A DNA stretch of 64,000 nucleotides from Anodontia alba. Its lineage: Eukaryota; Mollusca; Bivalvia; Lucinida; Lucinidae. A model generated the notes under the pieces. It ran no database searches. It had not been told where the DNA came from and was given only the letters and a program-made list of their open reading frames with translations. Both the position numbers and the translations under genes were made by a program. Below, piece by piece: positions 43,014 through 52,927 of the stretch. Each line of letters begins with the position of its first letter. Within the stretch, counting starts at the first letter, position 1. Location of the stretch: contig OZ024834.1 in NCBI GenBank assembly GCA_964016985.1, positions 82,558,289 to 82,622,288 of the forward strand, written 5' to 3'.

Positions 43014-43110
43014 CTTGGTGTGATCTCGATTTCGAGGCCATGATATAGTAAGTACACTGTGACAGGGAACATCGTATAATCATGGGAAGAAAACTGCTCC
43101 TTGAGGAATT

Positions 43111-43378
43111 GTCGTGTATCTTATGTTGCCGGGGCGTCCAACTGATATTGGCTTACAGTTGGGCAAGGCTTGCTACCCTTGTAGCAGGAAAGGGTAGGAG
43201 GGAGTGGGGGGTGGTTATAGCTTCTGTTTCTTCCCTTTCATTCCTGTTACTCTTTCATTCCTGTCCCTCTCTTTCATCTCCTCTACTATCCCTTCTATCT
43301 CTTTTCTCCCTTTCTCTGGGAGACGACACAAAATGACCCATAAGGGTTGACGTGTCGTTAAACCTCAACACAATCAAA
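43111..43378 (+). mobile_element. 268-bp retroposon with 13-bp target duplication
   Basis: Exact TCCTTGAGGAATT at 43098-43110 and 43379-43391. The 3' end GTTGACGTGTCGTTAAACCT then CAACACAATCAAA resembles the tail of SINE family S. The head lacks a clear tRNA promoter, and the middle is pyrimidine-rich (TTTCATTCCTGT repeats). SINE-like, or the 5'-truncated end of a partner LINE. Confidence 0.85.
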
Positions 43379-43659
43379 TCCTTGAGGAATTCAAACAACG
43401 GCCTCTTAAAGAGCAGCAAAATGTACTACACGCTGAGCGACCAGCTTTCCCTGACCTAACGACAAATATTTCATATCAAAAAAGCTACTGACCTCACAAG
43501 TAGCCAGCTACGGGTCAGCTGCAATACACCCGGATGCCACTTGTCTTACAAAAAGCCATACAAAGAAATAACAAGAGCTCTGTTGTAGATACCATAAAAA
43601 TAAAAATAAAAGACATAATTAATTCGCGTCGTATAAAAAAGGGGTCTCAGATATATACG

Positions 43660-43840
43660 GTCGGCGAAGCACGAGATCAACCTGCGCAATCACACAGCCA
43701 AAGGACCTTTGTTGTTCGCTCGCAGATCCAAAGGATATTGCAACAGCACTTGCACTGGTCGGTCAGTATGGATATGCAAAGCGATATAGATCTCCATTTT
43801 TTGTATAAGCTCTAAACACCCTTATGTCACGACGTGGATC
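43660..43840. mobile_element. Family H, copy 11, partly decayed
   Basis: GGTCGGCGAAGCACGAGATC, AACCTGCGCAATCACACAG, CCAAAGGACCTTTGTTGTTC. Confidence 0.45.
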
Positions 43841-43889
43841 TACACTTAATAACCAGTTTCATGGCGGCTACCATATCAACCCTAAACAT

Positions 43890-44110
43890 TCGAACACCTT
43901 CACTCCTTACCTTACATGTCCTAAATTCTGAAAAAGTCCATTCTTCTATCTGTAGAAATGGCCAAACAATTGATGGATGAGTGGCAAACAGTGTAGACCC
44001 TGATCAGACGCCGCATTATGCGGCGTCTGACCAGGGTCTACACTATTTGCTAACGACCGTCTATCCCAATACTTATGGTAAATACGGAACATTAATTATT
44101 CCAAAAGTGG
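43890..44110. mobile_element. Family I foldback MITE, copy 3
   Basis: Left CTTACCTTACATGTCCTAAA, hairpin 43984-44050 (GCAAACAGTGTAGACCCTGA .. GCCGCATTATGCGGC .. GGTCTACACTATTTGC), right CCCAATACTTATGGTAAATA. Confidence 0.85.
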
Positions 44111-44396
44111 CCCTGCCGATTGTCCTCGAAAATCAATTAGGACATGTCACACTTCCAATATTGTCTTCAGACACTATAAACCGCCATACAAGGCCTGCTC
44201 GTGACTACTCATATGATTGACCATCTGCTCATAGCGCGGTGCTCTCTTAGGCCGCCTTGTGGGTCAAGGGTTAAAAGCGATTATGGTATGCCGACGTCTT
44301 GGTTTGTTGAATTGAAGTCGGAATAATTAAAAGTACAAGTGAACACGCACGCGAAAAATAATAACACGGGTCTTTGAATGCTTTATATGCCAAAGT

Positions 44397-44419
44397 TATT
44401 ATTATTGTAATTATTATTA

Positions 44420-44500
<81 letters not shown>

Positions 44501-44553
44501 GTTGTTGTTGTTGTTGTTATTTTATCATTATTATTATTATTATTATTAGTATT
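44397..44553. repeat. (ATT)n compound microsatellite
   Basis: About 150 bp of ATT/TTA units with a short TTG block, giving poly-Ile, poly-Tyr and poly-Asn artefact ORFs. Confidence 0.97.
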
Positions 44554-44597
44554 ATTTATCTGCACTGGAAGCTAAGGATTAAATTAAACAATCGTAA

Positions 44598-44672
44598 GTC
44601 CCCATTTAGGGCCATTTTTTTAGCCTACACTCAGAGACAACCACCCACCAGTGCTGTCAGTGCTTTGATTAT
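44598..44672 (-). mobile_element. Family G head fragment
   Basis: AAGTCCCCATTTAGGGCCAT, GCCTACACTCAGAGACAACC, CACCAGTGCTGTCAGTGCTT then TGATT. Confidence 0.7.
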
Positions 44673-44761
44673 AACCATGTTCTTTCCTCTAGATAAAAAG
44701 AAAAAATCTATTCGGGTGGGTTTTTTTTTACATTACCGTAATTACTCTGAATATTGTCACA

Positions 44762-44955
44762 GAAGGCCTAAGCAAACAGTGTAGGCCCAGATCAGACGCC
44801 GCTGAACGCGGCGTCTGATCAGGGTCTACACTGTTTGCCACCCATCTAGCAAATTTTAGACAGATAAACAGGTAGTGACATGGACTTCTTCAAATGGTAA
44901 TAGTAGGACAAGTACGGTAAGGAGCAATATGTCCCAATATTTAGGGTATATACAA
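44762..44955. mobile_element. Family I foldback MITE, copy 4
   Basis: Hairpin 44772-44838 with CAGACGCCGC / GCGGCGTCTG arms. Right flank GGACAAGTACGGTAAGGAGC and CCCAATATTTAGGG. It abuts family A copy A16 at about 44962. Confidence 0.85.
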
Positions 44956-44961
44956 TAATAC

Positions 44962-45033
44962 CATTACGAAAACATGCCTATTCAAATATATAGAAAATTT
45001 CACCAAAAACTGAAAATTTTCAGATAAAAACTC

Positions 45034-45072
<39 letters not shown>

Positions 45073-45247
45073 CATATTTCTGCTCAAAACATAGATTGTG
45101 GATATTCGTTAGAACCGCCTCGGCGAGGGAGGTTGTAACGAGTACCCACAATCTATGTTTTTGAGCAGAGAAAACAAAAATAATGTATACCCCTTCAAAC
45201 CCCTTTAAACCCCAGTTTTACTGTATAAAAGGTATATTTTCGTGATG
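44962..45247 (+). mobile_element. Family A foldback MITE, copy A16
   Basis: Ends intact (CATTACGAAAACATGCCTAT .. TTTTCGTGATG). A T run has expanded to about 35 in the left arm. The right arm tip is altered (GAGGGAGGTTGTAACG), and the right end is shortened by a repeat of CCCCTTCAAACCCCTTTAAA. Confidence 0.88.
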
Positions 45248-45289
45248 TCACAAAGCAAATACTGTGCTAGGCATTACTTCGTAGAGGCA

Positions 45290-45502
45290 AGGGTAAACTG
45301 GCTCCAGTCTCCAGTGACTAAATATTTTATCTTATAATCTGTTTAATAATCCACTAAAATAAACCAAAGTAATGTCAAGACTCTAAAGACCGGTCACTAT
45401 CTCTATAGTCCTGACATTTTTTGGTTTTATTTTAGTGGATTATCAAACAGGAATATGAGAAAAATATTTAGTCAGTGGAGACTGAAGTCAGTCTAAGGCA
45501 AG
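45290..45502. mobile_element. Foldback MITE with arms of about 90 bp
   Basis: Left AAACTGGCTCCAGTCTCCAG, TGACTAAATATTTT, AATCCACTAAAATAAACC pair in order with the reverse of GGTTTTATTTTAGTGGATTA, AAATATTTAGTCAGTGGAGA, CTGAAGTCAGTCT. Loop around AAGACTCTAAAGACCGG. Single copy in this window. Confidence 0.85.
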
Positions 45503-45550
45503 GGGAAGCGATTAATATTAACATATATAATATGCTTGATATAAAATGAC

Positions 45551-45592
45551 AAAAAAAAAAATAAATAAATAAATAAAATAAAATACAAATAA
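45551..45592. repeat. A-rich/AAAT microsatellite
   Basis: A run followed by AAAT units. Confidence 0.9.
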
Positions 45593-45686
45593 AAAGTCCA
45601 AAAATCATCATAAAAAGTCATCGCCTTATGTAATCTTGAGCCCAGTTGCGCGTGTCAAGCCATGGAACAAAAGGCCCCCCTCCTTG

Positions 45687-45906
45687 TTAATCCTTACCAC
45701 TCTCTGGGCAAATTCAGCAGACGACAAATTAAATATACCTTTTACATTTTTTATTTTCCAGAATATAGGCTTTGACATTTCATGCAAATTGTCTCCTGAG
45801 GAGACAATTTGCATGAAATGTCAAAGTCTAATTTTCTAGGTAAAAATAAGAAAAATATTTCAAAGTGTCGTCTGCTGAATTTTTTACCCAGCATGCTAAG
45901 CGTTAA
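45687..45906 (+). mobile_element. Family F TTAA MITE, copy 3, complete
   Basis: TTAA at 45687-45690 and 45903-45906. Terminal repeats TCCTTACCACTCTCTGGGCA and (reverse) CGCTTAGCATGCTGGGTAAA, then CAGCAGACGACA on both sides. Centre GCAAATTGTCTCCTGAGGAG. TTAA flanks are the hallmark of piggyBac-type insertion (assignment inferred). Confidence 0.9.
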
Positions 45907-46194
45907 TCCTTTGATCTTACCGTGATAAAGTGATTTTAGTCACAGGAGTTTTCCGCCTGATCCTATAATCTGATCCCTGTAGATTTTACTCATCACGTGC
46001 ACTGAATACTTAACATGCTTATGTATCTTTAATTATATAAGGAAAAATATAAATCTCTTACGTTTCATTTGAAGTCAGTCGGCTAATCTTGCGCAGAATA
46101 ATGCCTTCGTTTAGATTTATCAATAAAAATAAATGAAGCAGGATAGTTTAATCATCTTATTGAACGTCTAACTAGGCCCTGTCAAGCGATAAAG

Positions 46195-46400
46195 TGCCTT
46201 CTAGCATGCGCAAAATGTACGGATTCACGTCACCCTGCGCATGCGCAAGGTCTCATCCGGGCATTTGCTCTCCATTGATACATTCTATAGTATCAATTGA
46301 TTCTAGAAGTGGACAGTAAAGGCTCTGATCAGACTGCGCTTTCGCGCAGTCTGATCTGGGCCTTCGCTGTTCGCATATGACCGAAGATACGTTTTAGCGT
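46195..46400. mobile_element. Family H foldback element, copy 12
   Basis: TCTAGCATGCGCAAAATGTA, CCTGCGCATGCGCAAGG, then GGCTCTGATCAGACTGCGCT | TTCGCGCAGTCTGATCTGGG, ending CATATGACCGAAGATACGTT. Confidence 0.75.
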
Positions 46401-46880
46401 GGCACGGCCCACTAATTCTTGACGCCTCTCCTTTGCAAACATCGCGTTTGATTTTATTATATCGAAACAGCTCCAGAGAAAAGTGCCGCTAGTTTATTTA
46501 ATTTTGTTAACACGGTGTTAGTCACAGGTCGCAACTTTTGTCCATTAGCTCATGATATAATATTACCAGAGACATAAATTGTGGCAACAAGGTCCTATCA
46601 ATACGATGTTAACAAGACGTTGTTGCAACGGCTTGAAATGACGTTGCATCGACGTTGTTGCAACACACTGTGTTCGCATTGAATTTAGGTTAAATACGAA
46701 AAATACTCCTGGGCTGTGTTCAAAAGTGCACGTCACTCGCGGACGTTTTGGCCTGGATCCCCCTCCAGGACGAAACCTTCGCGATCGGTTTGCATGTCTG
46801 AACGAAGTAAAATGGTTTATATGTAGCTTTTTTGCTTTTTTTCTGCTGAATCGATAAAGAGCTGTAAGCTCTAAACTTCT
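46401..46880. other. No gene; relic of a GTTGCATCGACGTTG repeat
   Basis: 46612-46682 carries ACAAGACGTTGTTGCAACGG and ATGACGTTGCATCGACGTTG, the core of the foldback at 29085. Otherwise unassigned. Confidence 0.45.
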
Positions 46881-47390
46881 TTAAAACTTAGCACGCTGTG
46901 GGCAAATTCAGTAGATATTTTAATTTTCTTATTCGCATCATCATCATCGGATTTTTCATCAACGCGCACGTACAGGGGCAACATCCATATCAGTGGACCC
47001 CCTTCCAGGTAGATGGACCAGGTCTTCAAGTGTGTCTATCATGAGGGTCGATAGCCGAAAGCTTCCACTCTGCGATCCCTCTCACAGCTGCATCCATGTC
47101 ATCTTGGGCTTCCCAGGCCCACGTTTTCCATCAACCTGTATGCCACAGGCTGTCTTGAATGCATCATTGGAGCGTTCCACATGTCCATACTAGCGGAGCC
47201 TTCTCCTTCAGAATGAGTCCAGCTCCTCAATGCCAAGCCTTGGACCACATGGTGACAATGTCTTGCAGCTTGACATTGCAGATCAGCCTGATCATTGTCC
47301 TGCATGAAATGATAAATTTTATTTTCTGGTGAAAATAAGAAATGTATTTTAAAAACTCCTACTGTTTTTACCCTGCATGCTAAGCATTAA
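46881..47390 (+). mobile_element. Family F MITE split by a LINE fragment
   Basis: Left end TTAAAACTTAGCACGCTGTG with GGGCAAATTCAGTAGA. The right half resumes at about 47306 with TGCATGAAATGATAAATTTT, ATTTTCTGGTG, and ends CCTGCATGCTAAGCATTAA. TTAA at both ends (46881-46884 and 47387-47390). Confidence 0.72.
46938..47305 (-). pseudogene. LINE reverse-transcriptase C-terminal remnant
   Basis: Minus-strand translation contains YGHVERSNDAFKTACGIQ then VDGKRGPGKPKMTWMQL in one frame (about 47190 down to 47082), then a stop. RLRWYGHVER and GKRGRGRPKxTW are typical of the segment after the RT domain in many animal non-LTR elements. Upstream MIRLICNVKLQDIVT also fits that region. Dead fragment, lying inside family F sequence. 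Confidence 0.78.
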
Positions 47391-47395
47391 GCTAG

Positions 47396-47834
47396 GGTTC
47401 CACTTTCACTGCAAACCACACAACTATGGTGTTTTTATAACACAATACTGGGCGTTTACAAACTTGGTTCACCTTTCCTGGTCTAGTTTACAAGACAGAG
47501 AAATCTAATATAGAAGAATTTGATCATTTTGTTTGTCTGACGACAAAAACATGAAATACTATCTCAAATAAAAGAAATGTATTAGATGATTGCATAACAT
47601 TAAATCTAAGCAATTCAGATTCCTTTAAGGTTCTAAATTACACCCATTCACAGTTAAAGAATACACTCAAAGCGTGTTTAATTGTAAATGACAGAGCTGA
47701 CACCGAGTTAGATGAAGAAATAGATCGTATGAATTAGACTTGTGTGATATTTCATAGAAAAAATGGGTTCGTCTAACCTCCGACTGCAAGTGTCTCGGCG
47801 CTAATATTAGCCGAAACGTCAGTAAACGTACCTT
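47396..47834. other. No recognised feature
   Basis: Nothing supported. Confidence 0.5.
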
Positions 47835-48020
47835 CGGATATGTGCGCCCAGCGAAGATTCAGATCAGCCTGCGCATTCGCGCAGGCTGATCTGAATCTTC
47901 TATGGGCGCATTTTTAATATAATGGTGCAAAGACATGCGGACAATGAAGATTCTGATCAGACTGTGCGGATGCGCAGGCTGATTTGAGTCTTTGATTGGC
48001 ACATATGTACATTTCTTACG
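47835..48020. mobile_element. Family H foldback element, copy 13
   Basis: AACGTACCTTCGGATATGTG end. Near-perfect hairpin 47843-47909 (GCGCCCAGCGAAGATTCAGA, TCAGCCTGCGC-ATTC-GCGCAGGCTGA), then a second, weaker one with TCTGATCAGACTGTGCGGAT. Confidence 0.85.
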
Positions 48021-48179
48021 TTGCGGCTGATACAATTTTGTTGTGCAATATCTTTACACTTTTAAGATGGGGTGGAGGTGGGCTGTTGTAGAGTTGAGGT
48101 ACTATTACATAACATTAGACTTTTACATCACTCGGGTTATTTGATCTATACTGATTACACGGAAACGAGGGAGACATAG

Positions 48180-48216
48180 TTTTATTTATTTGTTTATTTA
48201 TTTATTTATTTATTTT
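48180..48216. repeat. (TTTA)n microsatellite
   Basis: About nine TTTA/ATTT units. A pure T run of about 29 follows at 48338-48366. Confidence 0.92.
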
Positions 48217-48335
48217 AATTTAAATATCAGTTAGGTCAGCTGTAGAAATAATTTGTTGTTGTATTCTTGCATAAATATCATTGCTTACGAGTATACCTGT
48301 TTGAAGCCGTAGTCGAATGGATAGACTCATGTGCT

Positions 48336-48366
<31 letters not shown>

Positions 48367-48367
<1 letters not shown>

Positions 48368-49014
48368 TTTTGCTTTAAAATCCTCAAAACCAGTTCATGT
48401 ACCGTTATGTGACACAATGCTGCTGCCCTGGATTAAGCATTTGGTCCAAACTTTTCTTGACGTCAACGCAATTCTTGTTTAACTTGTATGCAAGTACTAA
48501 ATACGACGGTTGTGACATTTTGTACTTTACGATGAGATTTTTAAATGGATACATTAAATGCCAGAAAAGCGATCGCACGTTTGTTACATTACATTCCCGA
48601 AGAAATTGTTGGAACACTTTACTACCGACCTCCAAGTCTGGGATTTATTACTCAACAAATCACACATCAGAGTTGATCTACTTCGACCAGTCTTCAACAC
48701 ACAAAAAGTCAATGGAAATGCGGTTGTTTCCTTCAGATTCTTCCAACCTTCCGACATTGTTTGAAGGAATCCTGCCACTACTTTTGACTAGATCACATGA
48801 TCACATCTCTTTTTAACAACGCATCTGATGCGAGAAAACGACGTTACATCGCCTAACATCACGGAAACGACGAATGACGCCATCAAACGCCATAAAAAGG
48901 CGTCTGTGTGTCGCGCTCTTCTGCCCAGTAACTTTATGTTCCGGTTTAGTTAGAAGTGGATCCCATGTCAATGACCAGTTAAATCAACTCAGATTTTGAT
49001 CAAGTTAGTTAGTT
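48367..49014. other. No recognised gene; overlapping ORFs
   Basis: A 139-codon frame at 48397-48816 overlaps open frames on both strands. No domain, signal peptide or codon pattern stands out. Probably chance. Confidence 0.35.
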
Positions 49015-49170
49015 CTACAGCTTGTGTTAGTAACGCGTGGAGGTCGTAAAACGTCTCCTCGTACTGTATCATAATCTGGATAATATTTTCTGGTCCTTTT
49101 GAATCATTGTGCCCATTTGAAAACTTAGTTAAGGGTCACTCACAGAGGCCCAGCTAGCCTGGCCCGGAAA
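49015..49170 (+). repeat. Family N repeat, copy 3
   Basis: CGTGGAGGTCGTAAAACGTC, TTTTCTGGTCCTTTTGAATC, AAGGGTCACTCACAGAGGCC, CAGCTAGCCTGG. Diverged relative of copies 1 and 2. Confidence 0.55.
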
Positions 49171-49520
49171 ATTTAGACACGAAGGTCATAAAACTCAACT
49201 CAAATAAATCAATTCTCTGTTACGTTCCTTGCTTCAAAAGGATATGGTTTTACAGAACACATTTTTTTTAAAACGACATATACTTACTCACTGTACTGTA
49301 AATTATTTCTGATTATTTGTTTCGGTGTGTGTAATTAACACCTAAATTTGACACGATTAATATACATCAAACCCGGTAAGAGAAACACTGTCTTCTCAAG
49401 TTCAGTTACTCCACCCAGTATAGGTTTCATTGCTATACAAAAGCTAGCATGACTTGAATTTTTAAAATCCAGGTAGCATAAAACAAGTTAATAACTGACA
49501 ACGACTGTATTTTCTGGCCA
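49171..49520. other. No recognised feature
   Basis: AT-rich, nothing supported. Confidence 0.5.
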
Positions 49521-49685
49521 TTAACACTCTTATTAACATTTTTATTTTCCCCAGAAGTAGGCTTGACATTTTCTGCAAATAGTCTTCTAAGGAGAAAATA
49601 AGCATAAAATGTTAAAGCCTATTTTCTGGGAAGAATAAAAAAAACCCAAAAAAAACATCAATTTGTCGTCTGCTAATTTGTCCAA
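49521..49685 (+). mobile_element. Family F MITE, copy 4, right end joined to family G
   Basis: TTAACACTCTTATTAAC, CCCCAGAAGTAGGCTTGACA, centre CTTCTAAGGAGAA, GCCTATTTTCTGGGAAG, TTGTCGTCTGCTAATTTGTC, then family G starts at once (ATAGCACTGACAGCC). Confidence 0.72.
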
Positions 49686-49945
49686 AATCATAGCACTGAC
49701 AGCCTTTGTGGGTCGATTGTTTCTGAGTGTAGGCTGGAAAAATGGTCCTAAACAGGGACTCAAGACTGTTTCACTCAACTATTAACTTCCTGTAATTTAA
49801 GCGAACAGTGCAGACCCTGATCAGATGCCGTGTTATCTGGCTTCTGATCTGGGTCTGCAGCGTTTATGTCCCAGTCCAGGTTTTACAGATAACCTTCTTT
49901 ACACTCACTCTGACGTCACAGCAACAAGAATAGCGCGGCTAAAAA
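49686..49945 (+). mobile_element. Family G element, copy 9, 3'-truncated
   Basis: Head, hairpin (GCAGACCCTGATCAGATGCC..) and CAGCAACAAGAATAGCGCGG, then breaks off into family I. Confidence 0.78.
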
Positions 49946-49954
49946 AGCTGTTTA

Positions 49955-50095
49955 CAGCTTGATGAGTGGAAAACAGTATAGACCCTGATCAGACGCCGCG
50001 TCTGCGGCGTCTGATCTAGATTTACACTGTTTGCTCAGGTCTGTCTGTCCGAATACTCAGTGTAAATAATTGCATAAGAGGGCAAGAAATCCCCT
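49955..50095. mobile_element. Family I foldback MITE, copy 5
   Basis: Hairpin 49969-50034: AAACAGTATAGACCCTGATC, AGACGCCGCGTCTGCGGCGT, GATTTACACTGTTTGC. Right flank TCCGAATACTCAGTG. Confidence 0.78.
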
Positions 50096-50354
50096 AATCA
50101 GACTGTGAAAATCGTTCTCCGCAATTCCGTTTACAAAAATAGGCCTTTTTGCACGTTGAGCATAGATTTTATGGTATCAGTATCACCATCAAACAATACG
50201 ATGTCACACCCGCTGTAATTGACCTACAGCGTCTGACACCCTTACCCTTTATCCTATTACCGTATTCGACCTCATTACCGCGCATACCCCTATTAACGCA
50301 CAGTCAAGCAATTTCTTAATCTTCAAATTACAGTCTGTGAACTTTTATCGACTC

Positions 50355-50445
50355 CTTTAAAAAACATATGTTGATGATACTAATTTGAATTGCCTCGACA
50401 AGTCGAGGCAATTCAAATGAATATCAACAACATGCTTTTATTAAG
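50355..50445. mobile_element. Family D foldback palindrome
   Basis: AAAACATATGTTGATGATAC, TAATTTGAATTGCCTC, loop GACAAGTC, then GAGGCAATTCAAATGAATAT and CAACAACATGCTTTT. A fourth variant of the core (ATTTGAATTGCCTC) with matched arms. Confidence 0.7.
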
Positions 50446-50534
50446 ACAAGTAGAAAGAAAATCGCATAAGCATCATTAAATTTGAAAAATCCTTTGAGTA
50501 TAGAGCAGTAATTAGGTTGAATACGGTATTCTAA

Positions 50535-50680
50535 AACAGACAAGCTTAGTGACAAATAATGCAGAACCTGGTCATATTCCCTTGGTAACAGTTTTACCAG
50601 GGTCTATGATGTTTTCTCTGTTTATTCATCTGTCCTGTCCAAATATTTTGGGTATATACGGTATACGCAATCAAATTTGA
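50535..50680. mobile_element. Family I, decayed copy
   Basis: GACAAATAATGCAGAACCTG, CCAGGGTCTATGATGTTTTC and CCTGTCCAAATATTTTGGGT. Confidence 0.5.
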
Positions 50681-50888
50681 CTCCTTTATATAATTGCACT
50701 GCCAATAAAATGTATAAAACCATTTTACATAATAACTGAAAGGCTCCATATTTACTCAAAAGTAGACATTTTATCATCCAAGAAGGGTTTGATAAATTAA
50801 TATAAGGTATTAAAACAATCATAAAATGTGGCACCTGGCAGCCTGTAAAATTTCAGTTAGTCTCTCGTTCTTGAAATGAATGTTTCTT

Positions 50889-50953
50889 GTTTTTTTTTTT
50901 GTTTTTTTGTTGTTTTTTTTTTGTTTTGTTTTTTTTTTTGTGTTTTTTTTTTA
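50889..50953. repeat. T-rich tract
   Basis: Long T runs broken by single G, next to the GATC array. Confidence 0.9.
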
Positions 50954-50984
50954 TCGTATCTCTGAATTAATGTTGGCAACAAGT

Positions 50985-51369
50985 TGATATGGATCAAGTT
51001 GATACGGATCAAATTAACACGGATCGAGTTGATCCGGATCAAATCGATCCGCATCGAATCGCGTTCACATTAGGACTAATTTGATGCAATATGCTTCCAC
51101 TATGGGCCAACTTGACCCAGATCAAGCAGATCCGGATCAAGTTGATGCGGATCAGATTTACGTTGCTGCAATGTGAACGCAATAACAGTGTGAACACAAA
51201 TTTGATCCGAATCAACTTGACGCAGATCAAATTAATCTGGATCAATTTAGTCCATAGTGTGAACGCAACTTGATCCGGATCAACTTGTGCCAGTTTAAAC
51301 GCTGTTTGATTCAGATCAACTTGTCCGAATCAAACTGATCCAGATCAAGTCTCTAGTGTGTACCGGCCT
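50985..51369. mobile_element. GATC-rich palindromic repeat array, DNA transposon end
   Basis: About 20 degenerate copies of a 12-16 bp near-palindrome TTGATCCGGATCAA in both orientations, interspersed with GTGTGAACGC (51053, 51172, 51193, 51258). The right edge (reverse) GGCCGGTACACACTAGAGAC looks like a transposon terminus followed by its subterminal array. The interspersed GTGTGAACGC phrases suggest nested or truncated ends. The ORFs over it are artefacts of the repeat. Confidence 0.65.
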
Positions 51370-51472
51370 CTTTGTCACTCACAATCCTTTTAAAATGGCA
51401 GTGGTAAATACATATTTTAGTCTGTATGTTTAAATCTGTTTTATTGTGCACACTGGAGAAACAAAAGTAAAC

Positions 51473-51545
51473 CTACTACTACTATTACTACGTCTACTAC
51501 TACAACTACTAAAACTACTACTACTGGTAGTAGTACTAGTCTATT
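51473..51545. repeat. Imperfect CTA trinucleotide repeat
   Basis: ACTACTACTATTACTACG-type units, ending in TGGTAGTAGTACTAG, so the tract is partly self-complementary. Confidence 0.8.
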
Positions 51546-51715
51546 AAACACAAATTCCTTTAATATTTTCGCCCCACACGTTTTGTCTGTATGCAAATCA
51601 CTATTGCAATATAAGGCGTTACAAATTTTATTGGCGACGAACTGGGTCGAACATAATAAATGTGCATTAATTAAATGAAATGTTCATAATATACTCAGAA
51701 CCAACACGGTCTAAT

Positions 51716-51935
51716 TTAACACTTAGCATGCTGGGTAAAAAAAATCAGCAGACGACATTTATTTTTAAATATTATTTTTATTTTTCCCAGAAAATAGACC
51801 TTGACAGTTCATGCAAATTGTCTCGAGAGACAATTTGCATGAAATGTCAACGCCTATTTTCTGAAAAAAAAAAAAAAATCAGTTTGTCGTCTGCTGGATC
51901 AATTTGTCGTCTACTGATTTTGCCCAGTGAGTGAC
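51716..51935 (+). mobile_element. Family F TTAA MITE, copy 5
   Basis: TTAACACTTAGCATGCTGGG, CAGCAGACGACA, palindrome CATGCAAATTGTCTCGAGAG.. (tip shortened to a perfect CTCGAG), GCCTATTTTCTG, then TTTGTCGTCTGCTGGATC twice with slight change. Confidence 0.82.
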
Positions 51936-52387
51936 AAATGCTGTCAAGGTGAATTTAAAGAATTTTATTTACCTGTAATGCTCCTTGGCCAATTATCCAA
52001 ATCGGGCAAATCTCCAATAGCGAAATAAATACACTTCAGAAGAAGTATTTGAACACATATCTCAAGTATTTCACCCAAACTCTCTCGCCGGCCACTCAAA
52101 TGTTTGTTAATCACTTAATCTATAGGAGATAAAATCAATTACGAAAACAGGTGCCAAGATGATTTGAGAATATTACTGATCACGACATATACCTGTCGAA
52201 AGTGAGTCTACTTCCTTTGATGCTGAAGAAGCGCTTGAACGATTCGGCAGGTTTTAGGCGCTACAAAAAGACGAAGAAAGTAGCCATGCGTATAACGAGA
52301 TTCTTATACTGTTTGTTAATATTGTTATTTCCTTAGACTTACCTTTTATCTTATTTCATTTATTTATTTATTAATTTTATTTCATTA
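51936..52387. other. No recognised feature
   Basis: No gene or known repeat seen. Confidence 0.5.
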
Positions 52388-52436
52388 ATGTATTTATTAT
52401 TATTATTATTATCATTATTATTGTTGTTGTTGTTGT

Positions 52437-52471
<35 letters not shown>

Positions 52472-52545
52472 TTGCTGCTGTTGCTGTTGTTGTTATTGTT
52501 ATTGCTGCTGATGTTGTTGTTGTTGCTGCTGCTGCTTCTGTTGTT
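52388..52545. repeat. Compound ATT/TTG/ATG/CTG trinucleotide repeat
   Basis: Successive ATT, TTG, about 11 ATG and mixed TTG/CTG units. Yields poly-Leu/poly-Met or poly-Asn artefact ORFs. Confidence 0.97.
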
Positions 52546-52784
52546 TTTTGTAGTTTTCACTCTCATTACATTAACAAGTCTATGCGATAAACACCCCCTT
52601 CTTCCCCTATAATATAGTGAAAATCGGGGTATGCGGGGGTCAATAATATTAGGCAATATATCTCGATTTGAACATTTTTATCGAATTTAAGTGTGTTTGT
52701 GCTTTCAGTAAGCATTTCGCAAACACAATCTGTTTTCTGCTGTTAATAACCACATATATTTCGGGTTGTGAATTTATAGGAGAT

Positions 52785-52925
52785 GGGAAAGCTATGATAT
52801 ACTTCAAATGAAGAGTTTGCTCCAAAGGGGAGGAAATGCTTCCTTCTAAAGTAGACCACTTTTCAGAGGGGAGACAAACAAATATAACATGGTTGTCTGC
52901 CCTGAAAGTATATCTAATGCACTTA
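52785..52925. mobile_element. Family E, decayed copy 11
   Basis: AAGAGTTTGCTCCAAAGGGG, AGGAAATGCTTCCTTCTAAA, GTAGACCACTTTTCAGAGGG, GACAAACAAATATAACATGG. Confidence 0.62.
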
Positions 52926-52927
52926 AG

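Noticed and set aside
44374..44784. 136-codon ORF over the ATT repeat
   Set aside because: Low-complexity Ile/Tyr/Cys translation of a trinucleotide microsatellite.
48397..48816. 139-codon ORF as a gene
   Set aside because: Open frames overlap it on both strands, and no motif, signal or splice context was recognised.
51039..51273. ORFs rich in NLIRIN or QIKLI repeats
   Set aside because: These are translations of the GATC palindrome array in several frames and both strands; no independent coding evidence.
52360..52656. 98- and 74-codon ORFs over trinucleotide repeats
   Set aside because: Poly-Asn/Ser or poly-Leu/Met readings of the compound microsatellite on either strand.
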